Below, one piece after another: positions 17,547 through 27,799 of a stretch of 64,000 nucleotides of DNA. The translations under genes and the position numbers were made by a program. Within the stretch, counting starts at the first letter, position 1; every line of letters starts with the position of its first letter. Source of the DNA: Begonia masoniana (lineage: Eukaryota; Streptophyta; Magnoliopsida; Cucurbitales; Begoniaceae); the NCBI GenBank assembly GCA_022432975.1, contig CM039503.1, positions 50,943,259-51,007,258 on the forward strand, written 5' to 3'. The notes beneath the pieces were generated by a model. That model did not search any database. It saw only the letters and a list, made by a program, of their open reading frames with translations, and was not told the DNA's origin.

Positions 17547-18604
17547 TCACTCATCAAGCTCTTTAAATAATGATCTATTGCCAGTCATGTGATTTGAACA
17601 ACCACTATCCAAAAACCAAACATCATTTTGAATGTCATTGGATTGGGAGTGAGCGAGAAACAACTTACATTCTTCCTTTGTTTCTTCCACATATTGTGCT
17701 TGTGAGCCTTGTCGACAATTTGCCTTCATATGCCCAAATTTCCCGCAATTGTAACATTGAATAGAGCTTCTATTCCAACTTTGTTGTCCAGCAACCTGCC
17801 TATCTTGTTGATGTCCAACAAATTGCCTCTCTTGTCCATCAAAATGACCTCTTCCTCGTCCTCTTCCTCTTCCTCGTCCTCGTCCTCATCCTCTGCCATG
17901 AAAGCCTCCTCTACCTCTGCCTGTAGAGTCTTCCTGCTTCTCTGTCTCACCCTTTGTTTGAGAAACTTGAAAAGCCTTTTCTTCATTTTTCTCAGTTATC
18001 CTGTTACGCCTTGCCTCATGAGCTTGCAACGAACCCATTAGTTCATCAAATGAAAGAATAGAAAGATCCTTACTTTCCTCAATTGCAGTGACAATAGACT
18101 CATATATTTGAGAGTTAGACTTCGTAGGACTTTAGAAACAATGATAGCATCAGTGATTTTTTCTCCATAAGTTCTCATTTGACTAACAATAGAAATTACT
18201 CTAGACAAAAAATCTTGCAATGTTTCATTACCCTTCATAAGCAACGCCTCAAATTCTTTTCTAAGAGTCTGAAGTTTCACTTCTATCACCTTTAATGAGC
18301 CTAGAAATTCTTTCTGCAAGGTCTCCCAGGCCTCCTTTGAAGTGGTTGTCATTGCAATTCTGGAGAAGATTGTGTCATGGACTGGCTGTTGGAGGAAGAA
18401 CAATGCCTTTGAATCTTTCTTTCTGTTTTCCCTCAATCGAGCTTCATCTGCCTCATTGTCGTCGTAGCCACTCTCTACCAAATCCCATAGATCTTGAGAT
18501 CTGTACAAGGTCTTCATCTTGATACTTCAGAACTCATAGCACTCTCCTTTGAAAACGGGAATAAGGGGTTGAGATACACTCATAGAGCTACCATTGGCTG
18601 CCAT
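17547..18604 (-). pseudogene. copia-1 gag and protease
   Basis: Starts at ATG 18604 (MAANGSSMSVSQPL...), followed by a stop where family members have W (CYEF-stop-SIK) at about 18530. The block 18517-18038 is a UBN2-type gag (LYRSQDLWDLVESGY, KEAWETLQKEF). A frameshift near 18125 moves the frame. 17986-17726 has an RG-rich basic stretch and the zinc knuckle CYNCGKFGHMKANC. 17729-17547 has the protease motif WFLDSGCSNHMTG and then a stop. The inverted copy is at 54602-55656. Confidence 0.88.
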
Positions 18605-18622
18605 CTTACCAGGACTTATAAT

Positions 18623-18634
18623 GCTCTGATACCA
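18623..18634 (-). promoter_or_regulatory. copia-1 primer-binding site (tRNA-iMet)
   Basis: TGGTATCAGAGC on the minus strand, 4 bases inside the 5' LTR. Confidence 0.9.
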
Positions 18635-18638
18635 CTTT

Positions 18639-19056
<418 letters not shown>

Positions 19057-19257
19057 TAAGTACGTAGCCAATGCCCTGTCAGGCTTGAATCATTACACGA
19101 GCTTTTTTTTTTCAAGTATACAACTTGAAGTGCAATTCTTTAATTCGGCCTGCACTTGGGGATTCCGTCTTGTCGAGCTTTTTGTTTTTGCCTAAGATGG
19201 AAACATTTTTGCGTAATCAAAACATATATAATCTTATGTAACACTTTCTATGTGTAG

Positions 19258-19290
19258 CTCGGAGGTCGGCCGATGCAGGTGTTTGTTAAG
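19258..19290 (+). pseudogene. Possible relic of the last PDS exon
   Basis: After a TGTAG acceptor, the frame reading ARRSADAGVC then stop resembles the family ending ARGQRRLAEASV. The match is short, and the DYELLA part is missing. Treat as a suggestion; the distance from the previous exon (about 290 bp) is plausible for the last intron. Confidence 0.4.
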
Positions 19291-20660
19291 AAAGTTGTTG
19301 AAGAAAACAATGTTCATTGTGAAAATGGTTAGATAATTTGTTGGTTTTGTCCTTTCTGATGAAAATCATTTTCACGTTCTTGTTTTGCATGTATTATGGC
19401 CATCTTGCTGCTTATAGATAATGATTTTTTTCTAAATCAATCTGTATTGTTTACATATGATTCGATCTAAGATTAAATGCTTATGTTTACCATTTATTAT
19501 GATCTAACAACTCAGTATCTGAATTACAGTATACATCGCACCTCGCAAACATCATCATGCATCAAACTTTTCACTTGAATTCATAAGTTATGACTAGCTT
19601 CTGTTTTCATACATTCAAAAATTCATTGTTTTCAACCCCATCCATGCATTTCCAACTACTTTGGATTCTCAGTTTTAGATCCTGCTGCAAAACTACAGTA
19701 ACTGGTAGAATTTGACGGTCTTAATTTTATTTTGGTCTGACTAGAACCATTCACAATTCAACTGAACTAGTTATTCAAATTATGCCTATTTTCAGAGATC
19801 TGTCGTGAAAGCGGAAGAATTGGGTTGACAGGGTCGGAAGGCACAATCCCCTCGCCGTTAAGCATATTTACTTAGTAATTTTTTTCTTGTAGGGTCTAAG
19901 GAGTTGGTTATTTATCGCATATAGAAGCTCTCCGCCGTAATTTCTTTTTTACATAGTGAATTTTCTTATCTGTAATCTTTTTGTAGTCGCCACATATACT
20001 TCCACCCATTACTAAGTCGTAATGCCGATCAAAATGAAAGATAGTAGTAATATTTGGAGCCATCTTAAGCACAGAAATGAAAAATAATTTATTTTACACT
20101 TTGATCTTATCTTATAACGTGACGATTACATGTCGCTCATTAATTGATATAAGAATTAAGATAAATTATAAATATCAAAAGAACACATCAATTGAACTCA
20201 TCTCACTTCATGATGTAAAATTAGAACATAAAATTAAAAGTTAAACCTAATATTACTCGAGACTAAGTTCTAATAAAAACAACTTATTCTCTAATCTACA
20301 CGTGGCTCGGGTTGACAAGTGCAAAAAACATTAAAAGATTAGAACAACTGGGGAGTACTAAATTTTGGAAGTTGAATTAAAAAAATAATTAATCAAAGTC
20401 AAAATTCCAAAAAGCGATAAACAAAATGCCAGCTGTTACGTCTGTGCATGCATGCAAGAAATTGGGAAATAAAAAAGTCCAACTGTCGTTTTCCTTGGAC
20501 AGAAAGCCATGCAAGAACGTCCATCTTTTAATGCAAATTGTTCGATTAATCTGACCACATTCACTCCCTACACGTTTTTCGACGTGTTCTTTCGCAATTC
20601 ATGGCGAAAAAAATGAAATCTATGTAACCCAGATGAGATTATGACTGGGTTTTGTTGGAT
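19291..20660 (+). other. Intergenic DNA between PDS relic and DVL gene
   Basis: AT-rich, no gene recognised. The last 360 bp probably include the DVL promoter: G-box CACGTG at 20299-20304 and an RY-type GCATGCATGC at 20446-20455. Mirrored at about 52545-53935. Confidence 0.5.
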
Positions 20661-20667
20661 GAAAGGC

Positions 20668-20675
20668 TATATAAA
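20668..20675 (+). promoter_or_regulatory. TATA box of DVL-like gene (left arm)
   Basis: TATATAAA, 36 bases before the ATG at 20711, so the 5' leader would be very short. Position and context (GGC before, GCTTC after) are typical of a plant core promoter. Confidence 0.65.
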
Positions 20676-20710
20676 GCTTCATCTTCTTCTGGTTCTTCTG
20701 CAGAGCAAGC

Positions 20711-20911
20711 ATGGCTATGGCTGCTGCCGACGATCAACTCGGGGGAGAGAGTGAGTGGGTTTACAGAAACTGTGAGAAGAGAAGGAGAAAGAGCAGCCAT
20801 GGATTTACCTCCAAGTGTGCTTCCTTAGTGAAAGAGCAAAGAGCTAGGGTATATCTTCTTCGTCGCTGTGCTACCCTGCTCTTGTGCTGGTACATTCATG
20901 GAGATGACTAA
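20711..20911 (+). CDS. DVL/ROTUNDIFOLIA-like small polypeptide (left arm)
   Basis: 66 residues, intact from ATG (context AGCATGGC) to TGA. The C-terminal half carries the DVL/RTFL signature: FTSKCASLVKEQRARVYLLR followed by RCATLLLCWY. The family's conserved features (K/R-rich VKEQRAR, the RRC, and the LLCW end) are all present. DVL/RTFL micropeptides sit at the plasma membrane and restrict polar cell proliferation in leaves and other organs; overexpression shortens organs in Arabidopsis. The N-terminal 30 residues are variable and basic, as usual. TATA box 36 bp upstream. The protein is identical to that of the inverted copy at 52293-52493, in sharp contrast with the decayed neighbours, so this is the best candidate for a working gene here. 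Confidence 0.87.
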   Translation: MAMAAADDQLGGESEWVYRNCEKRRRKSSHGFTSKCASLVKEQRARVYLLRRCATLLLCWYIHGDD

Positions 20912-21182
20912 AAACACTTGTTTCTCTCTTTCTCATCTCTATGGTACTGTTTCTCTGTGTTTTTTGGCCCATTGGGGTTAAATTCCAAATGGGTTTTACA
21001 ATTGTTAGTAAGATTTCGAAATTTTTGGCGTCAGTTTCGGAAACTGTCGTTAATAAAAAAGTTGGACGTTGGCCAATTCTCGACAGCTACATGTCATGTA
21101 AAGTTGATAAATTAATGTGACAAAGTAGATTTGCTCTTTCTTTGTACTTCATTCAAACATTATCATAAAATTAAAAAAAAAA
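20912..21182 (+). other. 3' flank of DVL gene
   Basis: No reading frame recognised. T-rich, possibly the 3' untranslated region, ending in an A run where a TIR element begins. Confidence 0.4.
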
Positions 21183-21834
21183 GGTAATTAACAAAAAAAA
21201 TCTTTAAACTATAAGATTATTAACAAATTCACCCTCAAGCTATGTTTGTTAACAAGATCACTCTTAAATTATGGTCTGTTAACAAAAAAAACCATTGTCA
21301 TCCATATGTCTATTAAAATTTAGTCATGCAGGAGCCCCGTGTTGAAGAGCGGGATCCCGCTTCTTGAGTTTTAGCGCTGGAGTTGGAGCCCGCTCCTCAA
21401 CTGTAGAATGCCGCTCATTTTTTTTTACTGTAGTGTCAATTGCACTATTTTTTAGCGTCATTCAGCTGCAGAAGGGCAAGATCCCACTCCAGAGATAGCG
21501 TACACACTGCTTTGGATCGAGATCACGCTCCAAAGACAGCGCGGGATCTTGCTGACGAAGAGCGGAATCCTGCTTCACGCACATTATAGAAGGAATTAGG
21601 GCATAGCAGCCTAATTCTAAGCGATTTCTTCACATGTTCCCTATCTCCTTCAACGATTGTAGGCTTCAAAGGTTGCGATTTCCTCTGACTCTCACCCTCT
21701 CACTCCAACGAACTGTCTCCAACGCCTATAATTTAAGGGTGATCTTGTTAACAAATATAGTTTAATGGTAAGTTTGTTAATGGTAAGTTTGTTATTGGCC
21801 TTATAGATTAAAGATTTTTTTTTTGTTAATTACC
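21183..21834. mobile_element. Small non-autonomous TIR transposon (left arm)
   Basis: The ends are inverted repeats of about 110 bp: GGTAATTAAC at 21183 and GTTAATTACC ending 21834, with TGTTAACAAGATCAC further in on both sides. The right TIR has an internal 15-bp duplication (ATGGTAAGTTTGTTA). Flanks are A-rich, so target duplication length cannot be read with certainty; a 9-10 bp duplication would suit a Mutator-type MITE. The core 21330-21590 is GC-rich with GCGGGATCCCGC-type repeats. No protein coded. Mirrored at 51367-52019. Confidence 0.7.
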
Positions 21835-22393
21835 AAATAAAAAATAGCCTTAAATCTGAATCCTAGTAATCAGAGAACTATATTATATTATAATCTATGT
21901 ACATAAACATGTATATTATGTTACAATTCATAATTAAAAGTACAGTGAATATCTGTTTGTAGTTTTTAATTCATTATTTTTATAATAATAGTAATGACTT
22001 TTTTTTTAATTTAATCATTTATTTTAAAAAATTTAAAATAATATTGATATTTTAATTTTTTGTATTTGTTAATATTTTAATATTTTTCTCTATATAAGCG
22101 ACGATTTTTTGGTCTTTTCGACGATATTTCTCCGCGTTCACTAACAAGGTATGAAGTATGTTTTTTTAATTACAAATTTATCTAGCATACTGTAGTTAAT
22201 TGAATCCTATCTGTTATCATTTCTCGTACTGCTTATTAAGTAGTGTGATTGTACTGTGTAAGTAAGTTATATCTAGGAGACTGGAATTTAAGTGGACCGT
22301 TAGTGACCCTTCAGCTTTTCCTGAAAACTTATTTAGAAAGAAAATTCTGTCTAAGTAGATTATCAAGAGAAATCTTTCCTAGAAATTATCTTT
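21835..22393 (+). other. AT-rich flank at MULE end
   Basis: No gene seen. A TATATAAG motif lies near 22092, followed by a GTATG donor-like site near 22150. This could be promoter and leader of the Q-rich frame at 22735, or the outer part of the MULE terminal repeat. Confidence 0.35.
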
Positions 22394-22610
22394 ATCAGTA
22401 CTTTCAACTATTTAATTTTTTGATTTAATTAATTTTGTTTTAATTTTTTTATATTTTATTTTGTTTTAATCAATTATATGATCTTTATTTTTGTAATTTT
22501 TTTATTATATTGACGTAAGAATATTATAATAAATTTCTATATATTAATTATTTTTTATTTTAATTAACTTATGATTTTTGTTATTATTACATTTTATGCA
22601 AAAAAAAAAA
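22394..22610. repeat. MULE terminal inverted repeat, 3' end (left-arm copy)
   Basis: Begins ATCAGTACTTTCAAC and matches 27553-27760 in the same orientation. In the intact MULE of the right arm the same sequence is inverted (50590-50807), so these are the terminal inverted repeats, at least 210 bp long. The outer end was not located. Confidence 0.65.
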
Positions 22611-22734
22611 ATTGTTGTTTCTATCTAAAAGACAATTTCAATTTAATTCTTATATCTTTCCATATATTTTCAATTTTATTGGAATACATATTACTTTATT
22701 TTTAATTTTTTATTACTTTATTATCTCAGCAGAT

Positions 22735-23104
22735 TTAGCGATCAGAGGACATTCACCTCTCGAGCAGTGCCGATAGAGGAGACCACATCGCCGCTATTGG
22801 CCCCCAGGAAGAAGATGAGGCTAGTGGATGAGGTACGAGGCAGTATCTGCAGCAGCTGTATCAGATGCAGCAGACGCACCTACAGCAGATAACTCAGATG
22901 CAGCATATGTAGCATACACAGTACTAGTAGATGTATCAAATGCAGCAGGCGACCCAGCAGCACCTGCAGCAAGTACTGAAGATACAGTAGACTTAGCAAC
23001 AGGACACCCAGCACCTCATAGACAAAGTCGATAGACTAGATGCGAGTGTCCAGAATTGGATGGCGAACGACCCCAAAGACGACGACGACGACCCACCAAC
23101 GTAA
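22735..23104 (+). pseudogene. Q-rich C-terminal frame of a MULE-linked second gene (left arm)
   Basis: One frame reads GPQEEDEASG, then a glutamine-rich stretch (QYLQQLYQMQQ and so on), then VDRLDASVQNWMANDPK, DDDDD, PPT and stop at 23104. It is interrupted by TGA once and by about five TAG codons, each where CAG is the local rule. It lies tail-to-tail with the transposase at 23240-23956. I do not recognise the product; a convergent second MULE gene is the likely source. The other frame open here (22828-23034, A/D-rich) is a shadow of the CAG repeats. Confidence 0.55.
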
Positions 23105-23239
23105 TTTAGTGTATACAATTAATTGCAATTTCAATAAACTAAAATAAATAATTACAATTTCAATTACTTTTCAAAATTAAATTAATAAATGGTACCTTAA
23201 AAAAATTAAATTAATAATTAAAGAATAAATAAATAAATA

Positions 23240-23956
23240 AAATGAATGACTTGTTTCTCCACCAACAAAAAATTCAACAATTTCTGCCACAGCCGCATGT
23301 CGAAGATTCCTGCTTCCAATCAAATGTGTTGAAGCCCATGAATGTGTCTTGCGTAGCTGCGCCTGAAGTTGATCCCCGTTTAGGACAAGTGCGAGTATTA
23401 TGCCCCTGCTGCCGACATATACGACACCGTAGAGTGGAGTTCCTCTTACTAATTCTCGAGCTTGACGGCTCTTCGGCATCTCGCACTCGTCTTCTTCAAC
23501 CTACTAGATTGGCGCTTTCTTTTGGGTGAGAGAATTATGTTCAGCCCTATTACAAGTGACCACATTAGTTGGCCGCTAATGGAACGAATATAGTGTGAGT
23601 ACATCTACAGATATTTTGTCCTGTGAGAGCATGCATGCACGTAATTTTCCAGCGCTACTCTCATCCAGAACATGCAAGGAATGGAATGGACATAAGAGAT
23701 TCCTGTAAGCTCCCACCTAGTATAGTTGCACACATATAAATTCATGTCGACAATGAATTATTCGTATCTGCTGCTGACCTGAAATCGAGCAGTTCCCACA
23801 AACGTTGCATTCCAATTTCCAGATGCACTCGTTAGCTTATCAAGCTTTTTTCTTATCTTGGGACACAAGACGTCGGTTGATTGGACCGTCTTCTCAAATT
23901 TCTTCACGATGCGAGTCATCAAGCACTTTCGGATAATCTCGAACATGGTCAGAATC
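23240..23956 (-). pseudogene. MULE transposase C-terminus (left-arm copy)
   Basis: Minus strand: 23956-23758 reads ILTMFEIIRKCLM, then VKKFEKTVQS and LCPKIRKKLDK, the helical region after the MuDR DDE core. A SWIM-like segment follows (YVCNYTRWELTGISYVHSIPC, where the expected CxC reads CNY). A C2HC knuckle CRICRQQGHNTRTCP follows at 23420-23350 in a shifted frame. It is cut at 23956 by the gypsy LTR after GAATC. Stops and frameshifts make it non-functional. The equivalent in the right arm is 49243-49960. Confidence 0.85.
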
Positions 23957-26850
23957 TGTAACACCCGGTTCTATCGAACCAATTCTCAATTCTTTTTAAA
24001 TTAATGGCACACTTTATATGGCAATAATAAAAGTAGGGTTAATGGATGACTAGGCAAGGGCATAAGAGTAATTGGAAATTTAAAAGTGGATAACGTATTT
24101 AAGGAAAGAGGTTTTGGGTTTAATGCACTGTAGCCGCCACCATTCCCTATTTTCTCTCTTTCGGTCTTCAGCTCAAGCTGCAGAGCTCTTTAGGCGATTC
24201 TTCTACTCGAATCTTCTCCAAACTAGGTGAGCCCTATTTCGATTTCTTGCTGTACTGGTAGCTATCGATGATTGGGGAGAGTATAAATGTGAGTTTTGTG
24301 AATGCCGTATGGGTGAGCTAGTTCGGGTCTCGTGAGGAATCGGGAATGAGCATAGGACAGAGTCTCAAACTAACTCCTTAGATTTCTGAATGGTGTAGGA
24401 TGAGGTTGAGTGAAGATTTAATTGGTATTCTGTTTATGACTTTAGGTGAGCAAGGCTTCCAAAGTAGTTGAAACCGAACTTTTCCAGGGAGCCAGGTAAG
24501 TGAAGTATGCTTGTACCTTCGGGTCTACATCACAAAATAGTAGGATTATGTTTGTTTGAATGTGTTTGTATGTCATGCATCATATTTTGAAAGTATGCGA
24601 AAATGAATTTACATGAAATGACATGGTAAGGAATGAACAGATTGTAACAGATAATTGGTTAAGGGAACTAATCTTCCCCTTAATCTAGGGAGAGGATGTA
24701 TGACTTTGGGAGAAGTGATCCAACTCCCAATTTCACAAGGGGATCTGAACAGTTGTTAAGGGAACTAATCCGCCCCTTAATCGAGAGAGAGGATGTATGA
24801 CTTTGGGAGAAGTGATCCAACTTCTAATTTCACAGGGGGATCAGATCAGAAACGAATGCATATGCAACTGAGATGAGAAAGTAGAAACTGCATGTTTAGG
24901 AATTTATGTTTCAGCATTCCATTTCATTATTGCTTTACTTACTTAGCATTAAGCTAATAGATGAGTTTTGTGATGTAGGTGCTGAGACTGTAACAGGTGA
25001 GTTCCCCGAGTGCACCGAAGAATAGATGAAGTTGAAGTAGTACGTCTATGCCACGGTTGGGTGTTCTGATGAGGCGGTTTAACTACTGTCTGTATGTGGA
25101 GTTTAATTTTCTGATGTTCTGTTATTGGTTATTTGTTGGATTTCAGGAGTTACTTAGGGTCAGGTTGTTTTGAATGATTTGAGTGAAATTTGCAAGTTCA
25201 ACTATCGGTGAGTGAAGTCCACCGGTGGATGTTGAGTGTTTTGTCCACCGGCAGATGTTGGAGGATTGAATCATCCGACTGACGTCATCGGAAGATGTCC
25301 TCAATAGAGGTCATCGGAAGATATCCTCAGTAGGGGTGTACAAAACCGGTTTCGGTTCGGTTTTGGAGAGAAATCAAACCGAACCGATCGGTTTCGGTTT
25401 TGAATTTATCGAACCGAAACCGAACCTTTAACATACCAAAACCAAACCTAAACCAAACCAAAAATTTCGGTTCATTTAAATAACGTGCATTTAAATTTTA
25501 GGTGATGTGAAATCAAAGACAGTGAAAAGATAACTGCCACAGAAAAGACAGTGAAAAGCCAAAACGCTGTCATTTTACTAAAAAAAAAATGGAGTCTTGA
25601 AAGCCATCCAAATGGATGGTGCCTCCCCCTCTGTGTTTGCCAAATATTGAGCTATTTTCTTCTGTCTTCTCCTTTTTTTATTCGTCCAATCAAATCTTTG
25701 CAGAGAAAAAAGAGACGACGAGGTTATAGCAGAGCAGAGTAAGCTTCCTTTCCCATTTATTTTTTATTTTTACATATTACAAGAAAAGGCTAAAATGGAC
25801 ACCAAAAAACTCCCCTCCTTTACGCCCTCTGCCTCTGATTTATCCCATCTCCCAAACGTGAAAACAAGGTAAACAACAACAGCAAGTTTATACCTAAAGA
25901 TTATCTCGGCTTTGGTTGTTACCCATGAGGCAACAAGGGTTGAAGAAGACTCTGAGATGATGGGAGGCTCCCAAGCAGCATAGCCTGAGACCGGGTAAGC
26001 ATCTCTGCCATTGACGGGGTTCGATACGCTTGAACAAGTCTCGGAATATCAGTTGAGTCTGGAACTCTGGAAGAGTGGTCGTGGTCCAGTGAAGAATCGT
26101 GATTTAGGTCTTCGCAGTTCGCTAATTCGCTTCGCTCTTCAGTAAATTTTAAGCAGCAACGGTTCGGTTCGGTTCGGTTTGGATCAGTTTCACCGATCCA
26201 AACCGATAACCGAACCGATTTAGTCAGTTTTGACCAATGCCAAACCGAAGTCCATTTTTCAAGGTCTCAAAACCGATCCAAACCGAACCTATTTCATCGG
26301 TTCCGGTTCCGTTTGCACACCCCTAATCCTCATTAGAAGCCATCGGTAGATGTCTTCAGTAGAAGCCATCGGTAGATGTCTTCGGTATAAGTCTTTAATA
26401 GTCTTGTCGTTTAGTAAGTGGATGATGTAGGCAGTAGATTTGTCATTTTGAAATCGGCAGATGTAGTTTATCGGTAGATGTGAATTGAGGACTTTTGTCG
26501 TCTAGTGACTGGAAGACGTAGTTTGTTCTATCGGTAGATGTAGGCTGAGAATGTTTATCGTTTAGTGATCGGTCGATGTGTTCTGTTTTGTCTTGTGAGT
26601 AAAGACTTTTGTCATTTAGTGATCGGTCGACGTGGTCTGTTTTCTCTTTTCTCTCTTAACCAACTGTCTTGAATATTTTAACTATTTAATAAATATTGTT
26701 TCTATACGATGATTTTTCCGCTGCAAGTTTTAACGTTTTAAGAGTCAAATCTTGATCATTGAATGAAATTTTAAAATTTTATCAGAAAGTCATAGTTCGG
26801 TTCAGTATCTGGTGTAGCGAACCGGGTTTATATAATTCGGGGCGTTACAG
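23957..26850 (+). repeat. 5' LTR of B' (left arm)
   Basis: About 1.9 kb of LTR plus the nested hAT element. It has a TATTTAAGG promoter-like motif near 24095, two tandem copies of a roughly 95-bp segment (24657-24840, each with AGGATGTATGACTTTGGGAG), a TCCACCGGTGGA palindrome at 25218-25229, and repeats of ATCGG(T/A)(A/C)GATG in its 3' third. Confidence 0.9.
25331..26325. mobile_element. hAT-type non-autonomous element (left arm)
   Basis: Ends TAGGGGTGTACAAA... and ...TTTGCACACCCCTA, with subterminal GGTTCGGTT/AACCGAACC runs that pair with each other. 8-bp target duplication ATCCTCAG/ATCCTCAT (one mismatch; perfect in the right-arm copy), which fits hAT elements. The interior carries gene-like sequence: on the minus strand 26090-25935 reads as an open stretch containing MAEMLTRSQAMLLGSLPSSQ. 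It may be captured host sequence; source not recognised. No transposase. Confidence 0.8.
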
Positions 26851-26853
26851 TAT

Positions 26854-26865
26854 GGTATCAGAGCT
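26854..26865 (+). promoter_or_regulatory. Primer-binding site of B' (tRNA-iMet)
   Basis: TGGTATCAGAGC, three bases after the LTR end. Confidence 0.9.
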
Positions 26866-27004
26866 ATTCAGTTAAACCGTTCAAAAGATTCCTCATCAGT
26901 GTCAATCGTTACATGGAATTACTTCAATAACTGTAAGTGTTTATGTTAACCTTAGCTATTAGATATTTAAGAGTGTAATTAACCCTATACAAGAATTTAG
27001 TATA

Positions 27005-27537
27005 ATGGCCAGACGCCCAGGAAGACCTAGAGTGCCAAGGGAAATGCCAAATTTGAGAGGTGATGAGGAGCCTAGTGTGATTAGGTAGCTGGCAGATTTG
27101 GTGCGTCAGCAAACAGATTTAGTGCGCCAACAGTCTGATCAACTAGGAGTACTGTTGAACCGAGAAGTACAAGGAAGTGCCAACTCGGGTTCTAGCAATG
27201 AACATTCTGGAGATAGATTCCAGAGACTAAGACCACCCACGTTTGATGGACAGTCATCCGATCCGGTTATTGCTGAAGGGTGGCTTAGGAAGATTGAGAG
27301 TATGTTTAGGTGCGCCAACATTGGAGAAGGAGACAAGGTCACGTTGGCAACATTTCATTTGGCTGGTGATGCTCAACTTTGGTGGGAAACAATAGAGACC
27401 ACCACTGATGTTTTGGCAATGCCTTGGTCACAATTCAATGACATTTTCTATGAGAAGTATTTTAACAGCACTGTCCAAACCGCGAAGAAGTTGGAGTTTC
27501 TGAACTTGAAGCAGACAGGGTCTGTGGCCGAGTACAG
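27005..27537 (+). pseudogene. Gypsy gag N-terminal part (B')
   Basis: ATG at 27005, MARRPGRPRVPREMPNLRGD, then a TAG stop near 27088 where the right-arm copy has CAG (Q). It continues with repeated LVRQQ(T/S)D units, LRPPTFDGQSSDP and the retrotransposon gag core (AQLWWETIET, FYEKYFN). It ends abruptly at 27537. Confidence 0.88.
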
Positions 27538-27552
27538 GGTCTGGAGTTTCTG
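27538..27552. other. Junction filler of the inverted duplication
   Basis: 15 bp between the end of the left arm and the MULE terminal repeat. ACAGGGTCTG (27534-27543) copies 27515-27524, and TGGAGTTTCTGA (27542-27553) copies 27492-27503. This is templated filler. Confidence 0.7.
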
Positions 27553-27760
27553 ATCAGTACTTTCAACGGTTTTATTTTTTGATTTAATTAAATTTTTTTA
27601 TTTTCATTTTTATCAATTATATAATTTTTATTTTTGTAATTTTTTATTGTATTGACATAAGAATATTATAATAAATTTCTACATATTAGTTGTTTTTTTA
27701 TTTTAATTAACTTATGTTTTTTTGTTAATATTATGTTTTACGCAAAAATATGGACATTAT
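27553..27760. repeat. MULE terminal inverted repeat, 5' end (truncated)
   Basis: Matches 22394-22610 directly and 50590-50807 inverted, with moderate divergence. Cut at its outer side by the junction at 27552. Confidence 0.65.
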
Positions 27761-27799
27761 ACTTTATTAATTTATTTTAATATTTTTCTCTATATTAGC

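Larger units (their letters stand above)
23957..27537 (+). mobile_element. Truncated gypsy element B' (5' LTR and gag only)
   Basis: 5' LTR at 23957-26850 (TGTAACACCC...GGGGCGTTACA, containing a hAT element), primer site, then gag from 27005, cut at 27537 by the inverted-duplication junction. Left flank GAATC equals the reverse complement of the GATTC target duplication of element B at 49243-49247, so B' is the duplicated 5' end of B and not an independent insertion. Confidence 0.92.

Noticed and set aside
17709..18041. Serine-rich protein on the plus strand (also 55162-55494 minus)
   Set aside because: It is the opposite-strand reading of the RG-rich gag coding stretch of copia-1.
22828..23034. 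Alanine/aspartate-rich 68-codon protein
   Set aside because: Frame shift of CAG repeats; the Q-rich frame with the WMANDPK ending has better protein character.
23177..23529. Open frames of 95-100 codons overlapping the MULE 3' end (also 49670-50022)
   Set aside because: Shadows of the transposase zinc-knuckle coding; no independent support.
24140..24240. Protein-coding exon near the pyrimidine-rich stretch of the B LTR
   Set aside because: The same stretch occurs in every B/C-type LTR as transcribed leader; no conserved frame.
26160..26215. GGTTCGGTTCGGTT as telomere-like or satellite repeat
   Set aside because: It pairs with AACCGAACC at the other end of the hAT element and is part of its subterminal structure.
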